Source of the DNA: Piezodorus guildinii
Taxonomy: Eukaryota; Arthropoda; Insecta; Hemiptera; Pentatomidae
Length of the DNA stretch: 64,000 nucleotides
Direction of reading: 5' to 3'
NCBI GenBank assembly: GCA_023052935.1
Contig: CM041293.1
Span: 150,411,474-150,475,473 of the forward strand
Shown: piece after piece, positions 21,303 to 33,786 of the stretch
How positions within the stretch are numbered: the first letter of the stretch is position 1
Layout: each line of letters opens with the position of its first letter
Made by a program: the position numbers and the translations under genes
The notes under the pieces: model-generated
The model's database searches: none
What the model was told of the DNA's origin: nothing
The model's input: only the letters and a program-made list of their open reading frames with translations

Positions 21303-22986
21303 TTTTTCACCTTAAATTTACTAGATAGGATGTGCTAATCACCAGCATTGATAAGGGATTAAGTAACATGTTGTTACCTGATTCTCCTTGAGACCTAGAT
21401 TACATTTTTAACCAATGTTATAATGTTTTCTTACTGTCTATTGATTCCCAGTTTCCATGTACAAACGGATTGGTTTTTGAAAAAAAAAAAAAAAAAACCT
21501 TGTATTATTTTCCTTCCACTTAGTTATATTTTAGGCCAGCGTCACAAACTTCCTATCAATCAACAATAAATCACTCATTCAAATAATCCAGTCCTATCTA
21601 ATTCTCACCTTTTTTAAATCCTCTGTAACATTTTCAAGACTGTTTCCTGCACCACGAAGAAAATTGTAAATCTTCAAAAATACTTTATTACTGTTTATCC
21701 TTCCATTATAATATACATAAATCTATGTAATATATAAATTATGATCAGTACCCCTTTTATTTTACTCCTTTTAAACATTTCTTCCCTTTTGAATTTCGAT
21801 AAACCATGGAGAAGTGGTCAAAAGGAGATGGCCTCAGAACTTTCTACGTAAAATTGTCATTACAAAAGCAGTCAGGTTTACTTTCGATTTTATAAAGGAT
21901 TAATATTTATTTATAATTATTTTCTTGCGATAAAATGTGGAAATATCAATAGATAATTGGTTTAGAAATATAAGCTTGATTGCTACTAAATTATCTTCAA
22001 ATATTTTTTAATCTTAATAGATTTCTATAGATTATATAATACCAATATTAAAAAAGGCGCTGTTGAATTCATCCATTACGTAAGTTCGATCATCAAGCTG
22101 TGAAGGTTTGCTACTTAAAATTTGCTGCTTTAGCCCGAAACATATTTCTAATTATTATACGTGTATTTTATCACTCATGATACAAAAAACTATTTTTTTT
22201 TTTTTATAAATGAATCCTGAATTAAATGAACTATTGGTATACCAGAGGTAAATGGAAAAAAAAATATGAATGCACCCATTAATATGTTTAATGTTAAAGG
22301 AAATATGTTTATGTTCAGATAAATATTAATAGAACATAAAAAGTAAAATTCAAGCCACTCTATGCTTTTTAGAATCCTTAATCTTCCAGGATTGAGAAAC
22401 GGAATGAGAATTCTTAATTCCTTTGTTATAAATCAAGAGATGTCCTTGCAAGAGAGAACGGCTCACAATGGACTTAGCAATCTTGTCGATAAACAAGACT
22501 GCATTTTCTTGAATTTGCATTACTATTTTGAAATGCTACTGAATATTTTATTTTATGGCATATGATGAGACTAGATCAGTTATGTAATCGGAGTTTTACG
22601 GCTGAAACTTTTAATAGACCGATTGCGCTGCTAGAAATAAACCTAGAGAAAAAATGTAATCTATAAGTATACTAATTCCAATATTTTTTTTTCTATTTGT
22701 ATTTATTTTTATGCCTGGATATGAGCAAAGAAAACCGAACACATGCATTGAGTTCTTACATGTTCCATGATACACTTTATCTAAAATATTTTACAGACGA
22801 AAGCATTATCAGGGGATTTAAAAATAACTAGAAAAGTAATCGTTTGAATTTGCCTTAATCGGACTAGGTTTTTTTTTTATTATTTTTTTTTATGGGCCTT
22901 ATTTGGGAAAATTACTATTGTTGATTCTGTAGAAATTGATTTTATGCAGACATTCACGTTCATAAAAATGATCATGAACATAAAAA
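21303..22986. other. unassigned AT-rich stretch
   Basis: No gene supported. There is an A-run at 21481-21498. The 67-codon frame at 22362-22565 has no recognised domain and sits in sequence of the same composition as its flanks. Confidence 0.4.
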
Positions 22987-23835
22987 TCTGGTGCGCGCAA
23001 CACTCGACTTTCACTTACCTCCATCATTTATATTAATTCAAGAATTTTCAAACAAATTTATAAAGGAAAATAATTTGTTAAAGAATTATTTAAATTAGAA
23101 ACATGTGTTTTATTAAATAATCTATTATATTATTATCTACGACAATCAGTTTGTTTTATCGTCTTTTCATCACTCTCCGTTAACTTTTACAATAGCTTGT
23201 ATAAGATAATATTTTTTTCTAAAATCTTTAGCATTCCAACGGTATATTATACATGTATATTATTGTTCTTAAGTTCAAAAACAAAAAATTGCAAAAAAAA
23301 ATATTTTTGCAGTTTTTTCGTTTTATTGGATATCTAATTCGTCAAACTTATATATTTACCTGTTCTTTAGCAATGCTAATCGGACTATATGGTTAATGTT
23401 TTCGAATCTACAAAATTAAAGGTACTTTAGATGAAGAAATTTTGAAATATCGGCATTTAAGCCCTGTCAGGCTATTTCAATCAGAATAAAACCGAAACTA
23501 TATTGACGCCTGTTCAATTTTACATTGACATAGCGAGTTTAATCAACATCGTATGAGCCGTTTTTGAGAAAATCGTAAAAAGCTGCAAAATGCGTGGTAT
23601 AAAGTGGCTCTTCTCGTTAGCTAATTTAGATGAAAACTTTTGTGACATCTCGGGCGTATAAAAGTGCAAAATGCATGGTATAAAGTGGCACATCTGGTTC
23701 GCCGATATTAATAAAAAAGATGCTGTAACATCTCGGGCCAACTATAAACCAACTATATCCATCTCTTAAATAAGAAATTTCAGTTCCGTACGAATTTTCG
23801 TTTTCGAACTACACTTAACACAAACAGACTTGAAT
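22987..23835 (+). mobile_element. family H element with internal partial duplication
   Basis: Starts TCTGGTGCGCGCAACACTCG + ACTTTCACTTACC. Near the 3' part the segment GTGCAAAATGCRTGGTATAAAG...CATCTCGGGC appears twice (about 23584 and 23661). It lacks the terminal hairpin and breaks off at AACACAAACAGACTT. The 73-codon minus ORF here is H text. Confidence 0.8.
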
Positions 23836-24572
23836 TCGATTATATTTTAATTAAATTTCATGGTTAAAATTAATATAGCTCTTTAAATACAGTTATATAA
23901 GAAAAGAAGTATATTAATGTGAGGAAGATAACAATTTACATCAAAAAATGTATTACGTCGTTAAATCCACATCCACAACTTTGTTTATAAGATAACATTT
24001 TTTTCTAAAAACTTTAGCTTTCGTTATTATTAATATTCGTATAGTATAAGGAAAAAAAAATACCTAAACAAATATGTTTTATCATATATCCTTTAGTATG
24101 CTCAAATTCTATATTTAGGCGTTCTTTTATGAATGATGATGAGATATGTTTAATTTTTTCAAATCAGCAAAATAAAACATACTTTAGAGAATTTTTTTGA
24201 AAAAATATTTAATTAAAGTCCATTAAAGTTTAAATCGATTAAACAAGCTTTTCAAAATCGTTATGGCCGTTTTTGAGAATTTTTTTAAAAAAGCTGCAAA
24301 ATGCGTGGTATAAAGTGGCTTCTCGTTAGCTGATTTAGATGAAAACTTTTGTGACATCTCGGGCGTATAGTTGTCTTAAATATTAAATTTTAGTTTCATA
24401 GGACTTTTCTTTTACGCGCGGGAGTTACCACACACCGATACACACACACACACACACAGACCTTTTTGCGGGATTTTGTTGAACGTGTGTTTCCGTTGAA
24501 AACTCAAATTCGAACATTTTCACGATCGCAATACTTTCCCTTACTATATATTTCATGTATAAGAAAGTGAAA
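23836..24572 (+). mobile_element. second family H segment, mosaic with 28756-29478
   Basis: From TTTTAATTAAATTTCATGG (23845) it is close to 28757 onward for about 450 bases, including the non-H lead-in; then the two diverge into different H subtypes. This copy ends with a (CA)n run, GATCGCAATACTTTCCC and the hairpin end near 24572. Confidence 0.75.
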
Positions 24573-25558
24573 GTCAAAATGTAATAGGAATAATGCATAA
24601 GACTACTATATTCGAATCAATTAAAAAAAAGTCAAAAAAATTATGTATCACATAAAAAACTTAGCATCATTTTTAAGTCATAAAAGAATTCTTGTATTAA
24701 CTTATCTATTTTTATTTTCTGATGGGTACATATTGTATCTCCTTATAGCAACTCTATCCATCCATACTCCTACCACATTATTAGTTCGGTTTCTATTGAA
24801 TACCCCTATGTAAAATTAAAAGTAGTGAGAAATATAACCTATATTCGTTTAATAACGAACTTAAAACGTACTAATGTCAATATTTATATTGGTAAAATGG
24901 AGAATAATAATTTTTTTATGTAGAAAAGGTTGTTTACTCTCCCAAATTTTACAAAAGTATAATAGTGCGAAACTGTACTAAGCCACGTTTCGTTTGTTAT
25001 AAATGCACAAGGAAAAAATTGCAAAAATACGCCAATGTTCATTGAATCCAGAATCGTACTTAACAATCTAACTCCAGTTTCATTATTCTTATTGAGTATA
25101 TTATATGTAAGAGAGACAGGTATATGAGTGTTTAACGAGGATCTTTTACTCTAATGCTCTTAGATCTTATAATAAGAACAGCAGTACTAGTTAATTAGAT
25201 TAAAATATAATCAAAATGTATACATGCGTGTATTCAAATGCATATATGTAAATGTAAATGTATATGTATGTGCTACATCATTATGTTTATACTTTCTGAA
25301 GAAAAGGCACGTTTGTAAAGTGAAAAAAATTAAGTGTGTCGGTACCACATTATTCTCTAAAACTTTTTATTTGTAATATTGTTTCAACGTATAAACTTAC
25401 ATTTGTTAGATACCTGACATGTGTGAATTCTAAGCTGTACATTCCCGAATTGTATTAAATCATTATTAACATAAATTAGAGTAATTTAATGCTATTGTTT
25501 ATTTCTTCTAGCTAATGTACATATTTAAATTTTTAGAAACACCAATGAACTTAAATAT

Positions 25559-25594
<36 letters not shown>

Positions 25595-26046
25595 TCTTAA
25601 CCCGATGTTAACTTATTTGAGTGTGTCAATTGAAGTGAGATGATATACCTACTCTATTAAAAACAATAGTCGGAAAGTTGATTTTTATTTTATTTTTTTT
25701 CAATTTCATATTACATAAAGATATTTTTGTATTTTTTCCCTTTCGTTGACCATTTTCTTCCTACTGATATATTTATTTATTATAAAAATTATTACTGAAA
25801 TATAAGTAGTAATATAGACGCATCAAGTTAATATGAAGTTGTTGTAACCCTTATGGACATATGTTATTGGCAAAGAGCGAGGTTATAATAGTTAAATGCA
25901 CAGGATTTTGGAAGTTATATTCTACCGTTTAGAACAAAAGTTTTTACAAACAACATTAAGTATCGAAATGCAACTTTTACAACTTAGTAAATGGTGAGTT
26001 GTTAAAAATCTTTTAAATTAACCTTGTTATTATTTATTTAAAATTT
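24573..26046. other. unassigned AT-rich stretch with a 32-T tract
   Basis: No gene. A poly(T) tract occupies about 25562-25593. The minus ORF at 24884-25066 has no recognised domain. Confidence 0.4.
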
Positions 26047-26056
26047 AATACTATTT

Positions 26057-26883
26057 CCGTGTGTGCTATCGGTAGATAATGATCCATTTACTGCCTCCCA
26101 CACTCTTCAATCCCACATCCGAGACCTTGAAGTATGGTGTCAGAAATGGAGAATTAAAATTAATTCTAACAAATCCCACCAAATAACCTTTACCCTACGC
26201 CGTAAACCAATGACTTCCTGCCCCACAGTTTCCTTTAATGACACTCCACTAGCCCCTGTTGAACACATTCGATACCTCGGACTCCACCTTGACAAACGTT
26301 GACCTTGACTTGGAATCCCCATACAAGACTGAAAAGACAAGAAACTGCCCGACGTTTTCGACTACTCCAACACTTACTGGACAAACGCTCCAATCTTCCA
26401 CTTAATTACAAAAGACTTATTTATATGACCATCATAAGACCGATATGGACTTACGGAGTAGAGCTATGGGGCTCTACCAAACCATCAAATTCTTCTCGTA
26501 TCCAATCCTTGCAATCCAAAATCCTTCGTAAAATCCTTAACGCTCCTTACTTTGTCACGAATAAGCTCATCCATAAAGACCTTAATATCCCATATGTTAC
26601 TGAATTAGCCCAAACCAGATATCAATCATTCCATGAAAAGCTCCATTTCCACTCTAATCCACTAGTTTCTATCCTATCATCCTCTTCCATTCCTGATAAT
26701 CCTCCGAGGCGTCTGAAAAGAAGATGGCCCCGAGACCTTCTAGTTTAAAATTTTTTAGAGTGCTGCCGATGGGTGGCATCTCTTCATGTATTTCATGTCA
26801 GATTACTGTATCCATCACATTTACTTGTTGTATATAATTATACAGTTGTAAATATCAATAAATATGTTTAATAATAAAAAAAA
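26057..26883 (+). mobile_element. LINE-A, 5' truncated, with 10-bp target duplication
   Basis: The insertion begins just after the YADD motif position (CVLSVDND in translation) and ends in AATAAATATGTTTAATAAT plus A-run. AATACTATTT at 26047-26056 and 26884-26893 flanks it. The A-rich tail with flanking duplication indicates target-primed reverse transcription. Confidence 0.9.
26063..26748 (+). pseudogene. LINE-A reverse transcriptase C-terminal region, one frameshift
   Basis: Frame 1 (to 26302) reads DNDPFTASHTLQSHIRDLEVW, WCQKWRIKINSNKSHQITFT, then VSFNDTPLAPVEHIRYLGLHLDKR and stops. The frame resumes at 26299-26748 with LTWNPHTRLKRQETARRFRL, RPIWTYGVELWGSTKPSN, RIQSLQSKILRKILNAPYFV and PPRRLKRRWPRDLLV. 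The insertion of a few bases at DKR is the only clear lesion. The fingers, palm and YADD catalytic motif are upstream of the truncation, so no activity is possible. The IRYLGLHLDK..TW block is the conserved region following the palm in Jockey/R1-like enzymes. Confidence 0.88.
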
Positions 26884-26893
26884 AATACTATTT

Positions 26894-27639
26894 TATGATA
26901 ATAGATGTTTCACTATAAACTAAAAAGGATTCCTATGGACACTTGATTTAAATTTTAAAATAGTTCATTAATTTAAAGTGTTTATTTGAAATATAAAATC
27001 GTAAAAAAACGATTAACATAGGGACCGTTCCTATTTCTGTCGTTTTTGAATACATACATAGTTTTCTTTACCTAGGGAAATTAAATTTTTCGTTATGTAG
27101 GGCTCAAATTAAAATAACAAACAATAAATTTAACTAATTTTGATTTATGTTTTTCATTTCTGCCAAAAATTAAATATAGTAATGAATAGGCGTTATAAAA
27201 TAAAACATTTTATTGCTAATTCCACTTTCCGTACGATAAACTTACACTCCTAAAACGATTACTCTAATTCGTTGAGACCAAGATTTTTTTAATATAAATG
27301 ACTCCTTATACAAATTGCCTCCATGTGAAGCTGGAGCAAGTCCGCTAGTCATTGATATTATGCAAAACTATGAATAAGGAAAATTTATGTGTATTTATAT
27401 ATCACCTGAAGCCTGTAAATAAATAATGATTTTATCACATTCTGTTTCACTATATTTTCGGTCTATGTCTTTCAGAAAGGAATATACGCATACAATGTAA
27501 GTAGGAGTTACTCATTGCACGAGAAAATTACACAATGCATTTTTAATGTAGTTAATGCTTTACAGAAATATTTTCCAAATAATCTTTAATAATAAAAAGA
27601 AGGTTGCTTTTAAAATATTAATTTTTGTCGGAACCGATT
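26894..27639. other. unassigned AT-rich stretch
   Basis: Nothing recognised. Confidence 0.4.
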
Positions 27640-27810
27640 TACGTGGCGCGACTGGGAAGTTACAGTCCGTTATACAGTTGTACTACAAAGGATATCCCTG
27701 TTTGAATCCAGTATGAAGTTTTTTTTTTCTTTAGCCGGAATCCATCAAGTGGGTAAGAGGTTTTTTTTTTCTATTTGTGAGTGACATTTGTAAAAGGGTC
27801 GGAAACAGTA
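27640..27810 (+). mobile_element. possible degraded tRNA-like SINE
   Basis: TGGCGCGACTGGGAAGTTA could be an A-box and CCCTGTTTGAATCCAG is a good B-box; a T-rich body with GTGAGTGACATTTGTAAAAG follows, vaguely like S1. Low confidence. Confidence 0.35.
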
Positions 27811-28749
27811 CTTTTTAGTGCATTTTTTCGACTTTCTAAACTCTGCTAAACACTCAAAGCTGCCAAATTAAAGATATTTAAATTTTAAAAAGTAAGCCTG
27901 AATTCGGTCTTTCAATTAGATTTCCTTTTTAAATAAAGGATAATAATATTCTCATGTAAATTTATTTACATTACGTTACTTAATTCATACTTTATTATTG
28001 ACTACTAAATAATGTAAATTTCCATCTAAACGAAAATTCATACTTATAACAGCAGAAAACAAAGTTTTTAGTGCGCGAAATCATTTCAATAGTTGATTTC
28101 AAATGTCTTTGAAAAAACGTTAGACTGAAGTTATAAAAAAATACAATTTTCCCTTACTTGGTCTCAAACAATGTTAACAATATTCTTTTCTACCAATATT
28201 AACCAATAATAATAAATTTTATATATGATTAATAACTTAATTGTGGTGTTTATTTGTTATTAATGTGGAATTAATATTTTTAATAACAAATTAGAATCAT
28301 TCTATACCCAAATACTATTAAAGCGATTATATATAAAATATAGACGATAGATAATGTATATTTAAAACACAAAATTAATTATATAGATTAGTTAAAGCAA
28401 TGGTAATAATACGGTAAATGTTTTTTTTAATTATATTTTTAGGAACGTGAAAATGGCTAATAGTGGTTTCGGAAACGGTAACTAGAAGATACAAATAAAA
28501 CACATATAGTGTATACAAAATTACATACAATTTTCTAAATGAGCGTAGTTTAACACCCAATCTGTTTTATTTAATCAAAGCATTTTCTGAAAAATATCAA
28601 AGGTCTAAGTTTCAGGGTCTTGTCTGCATTATCATGAGTAAAATAAAAATCACAAAAATAAATGAATTAAGTAAAGATTCATTATATAATTAAATTCTTT
28701 GAATAATATTAATTTTTCACACATTAGCATAATTTTACTCGAATATAGC
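27811..28749. other. unassigned AT-rich stretch
   Basis: Nothing recognised; the minus ORF at 28375-28560 is probably chance. Confidence 0.4.
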
Positions 28750-29478
28750 AATTATCTTTTAATTAAATTTCATGGTTAAAATTAATATAGCTCTTTAAAT
28801 ACAGTTATATAAGAAAAGAAGTATATTAATGTGAGGAAGATAACAATTTACATCAAAAAATGTATTACGTTGTTAAATCCACATCCACAACTTTGTTTAT
28901 AAGATAACATTTTTTTCTAAAACCTTTAGCTTTCGTTATTATTAATATTAGTATAGTAAAAAGAAAAAAAATACCTAAACAAATATGTTTTATCATATAT
29001 CCATTAGTAGGCTCAAATTGTATATTTAGCCGTTCTTTTATGAATGATGATGAGATATGTTTAATTTTTTCAAATCAGCAAAATAAAACATACTTTAGAG
29101 ATTTTTTTCAAAAAATATTTAATTAAAGTCCATTAAAGTTTACATCGATTAAAGAAGCTTTTCAAAATCGTTAGTGCCGTTTTCGAGAAAATCTTAAACA
29201 GTGTATGGTATAAAGTGCCACATCTGGTTCGCCGATATTGATAAAAAAACATGCTGTAACATCTAGGGCCAACTATATCCATATCTTAAATATGAAATTT
29301 CAGTTTCGTACGAATTTTCGTTTTCAAACTACACTTAACACAGACTTTATCGCGGGACTTGGTTATTTGGACTCAGGGGACCCTTATACGCACATTTTCC
29401 TTCAATAACTTGAATTCGTAATTTTCACTATCATAATAATTTCCCTTACTATATATTTCATACATAGGCAAGTGAAAG
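28750..29478 (+). mobile_element. family H 3' segment, paralogue of 23836-24572
   Basis: Shares the lead-in TTTTAATTAAATTTCATGG with 23845 and stays close for about 450 bases. It then follows the subtype seen at 23680-23835 (CACATCTGGTTCGCCGATAT, CGAATTTTCGTTTTC, ACTACACTTAACACA) and ends with CTTTCCCTTACTATATAT and GGCAAGTGAAAGT. No CA run. Confidence 0.8.
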
Positions 29479-29540
29479 TTAGTATGGGAAGGGTACTTAA
29501 TTTGAAGATGGAAACCTGCTAAGGTTCAAAACAGGTCTAA

Positions 29541-29801
29541 TTTTACAATCCATGAAGGGTTCCGTACTTAATGCAATACTTAATCCAGTACTCTTTCTGA
29601 AGATCAATTCCATCATTGATTGGTTGGTACCCAGTCTCTACCACTTTTTAGAGATCTTAGAAAATTTCCTTACTTCCTGCTGGGTCTACCCACGGTTTAT
29701 TCTACAGAATAAATATTCTTTAACAGGCGGAATCGAGCCTTAGACCTTCACATTAGTAACGTAAAGCCTTATCAACTAAGCTATTCCGAGAAACGGCATC
29801 G
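29541..29801 (-). mobile_element. tRNA-derived SINE S6, antisense
   Basis: On the minus strand CGGAATAGCTTAGTTGATAA (A-box) and GGTCTAAGGCTCGATTCCGC (B-box) are about 45 bases apart, then GGGTAGACCCAGCAGG, GGTAGAGACTGGGTACC and the end ACCCTTCATGGATTGTAAAA. That end matches the S3 tail at 3593 and 30484. The plus-strand ORF at 29552-29743 is a shadow. Confidence 0.65.
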
Positions 29802-29994
29802 CACTATAGGACAAGATATAGGTTAGCTGGCCATCGAATCTATCTAAATACAATACAATCAATGGTTGGCTTAAAATATGTCAATTCGTTTGTTTGTTAA
29901 AAAGGAACTGAAGCCATTTGGTCGACAAGATGAAGCCAATAAACGATAGCATGAAAATATTGATTACTTTACATAATATACACACAAGACTCTG

Positions 29995-30475
29995 ACAGCG
30001 ACGTATGCAGGCGATACAACTGTCAATCCTAAACACGCCACACTGGTATTACAACACTAACACAACCTCATGATTGGTGCAAACTTTGAAAATTCTGCTA
30101 AACCAAGACATATCTCAACATATTACTTCCATTCTCCGACATTAAACCTGTCCTTCTGTTTATCTTGACAATATAGGAATTCTAGGGAAAGACACTATAA
30201 AATATCTTGGCTTGACATTCAACTGAAGAATGACATGGGGCCCTCAGTTTAAGAACAGATAGATAACGATTTACAAATGTCTAACACTCATATACTCACT
30301 ACTTTCAAGACCTATAAAAAAGTAAAATTCGAATTTTCCAATTTACAATTTTCAGAACTATAACAAATTCTCCATGGTTAGCAACATTACTCTACACACC
30401 GACTTTCACATACCAACTATCAAAGAACAGATTCTGACCTCAAACGTTTTCACAACTTAATATTAACTTTAAAAA
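29995..30475 (+). pseudogene. ancient LINE-A-like reverse transcriptase relic
   Basis: Starts TYAGDTTV (a mutated YADD box), then later KYLGLTFN, stop, RMTWGPQFK (the IRYLGLHLDKRLTWNPH block), and further downstream TLHTDFHIPTI (LIHKDLNVPYV). Many stops and frameshifts. It is the most diverged LINE in the window. Confidence 0.6.
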
Positions 30476-30483
30476 ACCTGTAC

Positions 30484-30781
30484 CTTTACAACCCATGAAG
30501 GTTCTCGGGCTCCGTATATACAGAGATTCGTACTGTTTCTAGAACAACGGCCATGCGATGAGGTGATTCGACAAAGATAACGCTCAGCCGCCAGGTTTTT
30601 TTCGCCACTTTATCGAGGGTGGGTGTGCCCCAGGAGGGTCTCCATACCCCAGGATCGCCCCACGGCTGAAATAACAGATATTAAAAATAATAACTATTAT
30701 TCTGTTACAACCGGGATTCGAACCCAAGACCTGGAGTACAGTAGACTGGTGTTATATCCACTTGACCATGCCGCTCCCCTT
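30484..30781 (-). mobile_element. SINE S3, antisense, full length
   Basis: From the tail ACAACCCATGAAGGTTCTCG through GCTCAGCCGCCAGG, CCCCAGGAGGGTCTCC, the B-box complement CGGGATTCGAACCCAAGACC, to CCACTTGACCATGCCGCTCC, the complement of the tRNA-like head. No clear target duplication. Confidence 0.88.
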
Positions 30782-32009
30782 TAGTATGAACTAATACTTT
30801 GAAAAAAATAATTGTTTCATTTAATAAGTACTTTAAAAAAAAATAAATAAAAACATACTGGATATTAGCTTGAAAGCAAAACGAAGTAATAAAGAATCAT
30901 TATCATGGAAAATAAATATTTTTAAAAACGATCTTGATATCTGTATATTTTATCTGTTTTATAGTTAGTTTCGTTAACATTTTACATAACTCAATGCTAT
31001 ATGTTTATAATTATTTTCACTTAGATTAACTATAGTGCAATTATGAATAATGCGAAGCTTACACAAAACTATAAGATGTAAAATAGGAATAATCTATTGG
31101 TTTCGCTGAAAATTACTACACAATGGTTTATTATTTCCAAATGACAATACTAGGGTATAACCTTTTATATAGCTGTTTATAATCAATTAACTGATATAGA
31201 AGCAATAAATAATTTAAAGAGAAATGAAATATCACCGCAGCTAATTTCAAAACTCTATATCTCTACTAATTCTGAACCAATAACTTTTTTTTTCATGTTA
31301 TTGGCTTTTTCTTAATAATTATTTGCTTTTCTATCTTCAAAAATAACTGAGTTATGGGCGTTTTAAAGGGTAAATTTTCATTTTTTTTTTCTTTTATACA
31401 ATTATTCGAGGGTTTTAGATTAAAAAACACAAATAATATTTTTCTTTATCTTCGAAAATAACTTTTTAAATGATTAACTCAAGATTCAAATGTTTTCCTT
31501 TTTTTTTTTTTTTTTTTTTTCTTTGTTTATCGTGCTTCAATGATTCTATAATCCAATAACATTTTTTCATATATTCAAAAATAACTGAGTTATGGGCGTA
31601 TTTATGTCTAAAATTTCAATTTTTTTCTATTATTTTTTTATAATTCCTAAAATATCCACTTTCTTATAATTATTTGCGACTTTTTGGTTAAATTTTGAAT
31701 TGCATTAAATCACTTTCAATCGGCCGCCATTTTAAAAACAACCAGCTGATATCAACGTTTAAGTGTTAAGATCATCATTGCATGCCATAGAATTTTTGGC
31801 GAAATGCCGCGGACGGCGGACAAACGGATTTTTTTATTCCTTATTTGGATTCTACATATCTACTTTTTTTTTTTTTTTTTTTGGTCGATCACAAAGGTTC
31901 AGTATTGAAAATATAAAAGTAATAGGCATTGCATCGGCTAAAAACTTAGGTCTTTTAATTGAAAACTTTCGCAACAGAAAAGGCTTCTATAAATTTTATT
32001 GTAGGTTCT
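30782..32009. other. unassigned stretch containing a diverged ~118-bp tandem repeat and poly(T) tracts
   Basis: TTCAAAAATAACTGAGTTATGGGCG occurs near 31336 and again near 31573, with a decayed copy (CTTCGAAAATAAC) at about 31450. T-tracts are at 31499-31520 and 31865-31882. The 115-codon frame at 31763-32110 runs through a T-tract and into an H element; I do not accept it. Confidence 0.45.
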
Positions 32010-32447
32010 TTTTACTTTCACTTACTATATACAGTAAGGGGAAGTATTGCAATCATGAAAATTTTCGAATTCCAGTTTTCAACGGAAATACACGTTTAAA
32101 GGTCCCCTGAGTCCAAATAACCAAGTCCCGCAAAAAGGTCTGTATGTGTGTGTGTCTATGTGCGTGTGTGGTAACTCCCGGGCGGAAACGGTAAGTCCTA
32201 TGAAACTGAAATTTCATATTTAAGCAACTATAAGCCCGAGACGTTACAAAACCTTTTTCGTCAAAATGAGCTTACCAGAAGGGCCACATTATACTATGTA
32301 TTTTGGACCTTTTTTCAATTTTCTCGAAAACGGTTCCAACGATTTTGATTAAACTCGCTATATCGATGTAAAATTTAACGGGCTTTAATATCATTTAGGT
32401 TTCATTCGGATAAAAATGGTCTGACAGGGCTTAAATGCCGATATTTT

Positions 32448-33307
32448 TTTTTTTTTTTTTTTTTTTATTTATTTATAGTAATTTACAACTGTACTAAAGA
32501 ATACAATAAGTAAATATGTAGAATGAATATAAAAAGTCTTGAAAATGTCTTGAGAAAGAACCACCCAGTGGTAGCACTTCACTAACTATTTTAATACAGT
32601 AGGTCCCGAGGCCACCTTCTTTTCAGTCGCCTTGGAGGGTTATCAGGGATATCTGAGGAAGATAAATTACGGACAAGTGGGTTTGTATGGGCAGGGAGTT
32701 TAGAATGGAAAGAGGAGTATCTATCACGGGCTATGTCTGCAACAAATGGGATGTTTAGTCATTATGGAGGATTTGATTTGTGACAAAATAAGGAGCATTC
32801 AGGATTTTGCGAAGGATTTTGGATTGTAAGGACTGGATGCGGGAGGAATTAGATGGTTTCGTAGAGCCCCAAAGCTCGATTCCATATGTCCAAATAGGTC
32901 TGATAATTGTGATGTAGATGAGTCTTTTGTAATGTGCTGGAAGTTTTGAACGTTTGTCTAGTAAGTGTTGTAGTAATCGATATCTTCGAGCAGTTTCTTG
33001 TCGTTTTAGTCTTGTGTGAGGATTCCAAGTAAGGCGCTTGTCAAGATGGAGACCTAGGTATCGGATTTGTTCTACAGAAGTAAGGGTAATGTTATTAAAG
33101 GATACTGGGGGGCAGGAAGTCATCGGTTTACGACGAAGGGTAAAGGTGATTTGGTGGGATTTGTTGGGATTTATTTTAATCCTCCAATTTTGACACCATT
33201 CTTCAATGGCTTTGATGTGGGACTGAAGGGTTTGGGATGCAGTAGTTGGATCATTATGGACTGATAAAACACACGTGTCATCAGCATAAGTATTGAGGAC
33301 AGTGCGA
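32448..33307 (-). mobile_element. LINE-A inserted in H, antisense, 11-bp target duplication
   Basis: A poly(T) tract follows GCCGATATTTT (32437-32447), and the same 11 bases occur at 33308-33318. The paralogue H copy at 49185 shows the uninterrupted site. The copy starts upstream of the YADD box. Confidence 0.93.
32755..33306 (-). pseudogene. LINE-A reverse transcriptase fragment with intact YADD box
   Basis: On the minus strand from 33306 the frame reads RTVLNTYADDTCVLSVHNDP; YADD holds the two palm aspartates of reverse transcriptases. It continues through SHIKAIEEWCQNWRIKINPN, VSFNNITLTSVEQIRYLGLH, LDKRLTWNPHTRLKRQETAR and RPIWTYGIELWGSTKPSN to LHND, then a stop at 32755. A one-base loss at DLNIPFV causes that stop; the remaining C-terminus is readable in another frame down to about 32590. 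It is 5' truncated, so inactive. The plus ORF at 33067-33264 is its shadow. Confidence 0.88.
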
Positions 33308-33786
33308 GCCGATATTTTAAATTTTCTTCTTCTAAAGTACCTTTAATTTTGTAGATTCAATAAAAATAACTATATTATCTTGTTAACGCTGAAGAAAAAC
33401 AGCTAAATATATAAATTGAATAAATTCGATACCCAACTAAAGAAGAAAACAGAAAAAATATTTTTTTAATGCAATTTTTTGTTTTTGAACATAGGAGCAG
33501 TAATATACATGTATGATATACCGTTGGAAAGCTAAAGATTTTAGAAAAAATATTACCTGATACACAAGCTTTTAAAAGTTGATAGATAGTGATGAAATAA
33601 ACATAAAACTGATTATTTTAGATAATAATATAATAGATTTTTTAATAAAACACCTGTTTCTATATAAATTCAATTTAATTAATTCCTTAATAGTTTTACG
33701 TATTTTTATCTCTAACTGTTTTTGAAAATTCTTCCATTGATTTTAAAAATGGAGGTAAGTGAAAGTCGTGTGTTGCCCACACCAGA

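Larger units (their letters stand above)
32010..33786 (-). mobile_element. family H element, antisense, full length, split by LINE-A
   Basis: TTACTTTCACTTAC at 32010 (3' end) to GTTGCCCACACCAGA at 33786 (5' end). All H blocks are present, with a TG/CA run near 32143-32168. LINE-A at 32448-33307 interrupts it inside GCCGATATTTTAAATTTTC. Flanks are A-runs on both sides of the element (TTCTT/TTTTTT on plus). Confidence 0.9.

Noticed and set aside
31763..32110. 115-codon plus-strand frame
   Set aside because: Crosses a poly(T) tract (a phenylalanine run) and enters an H element.
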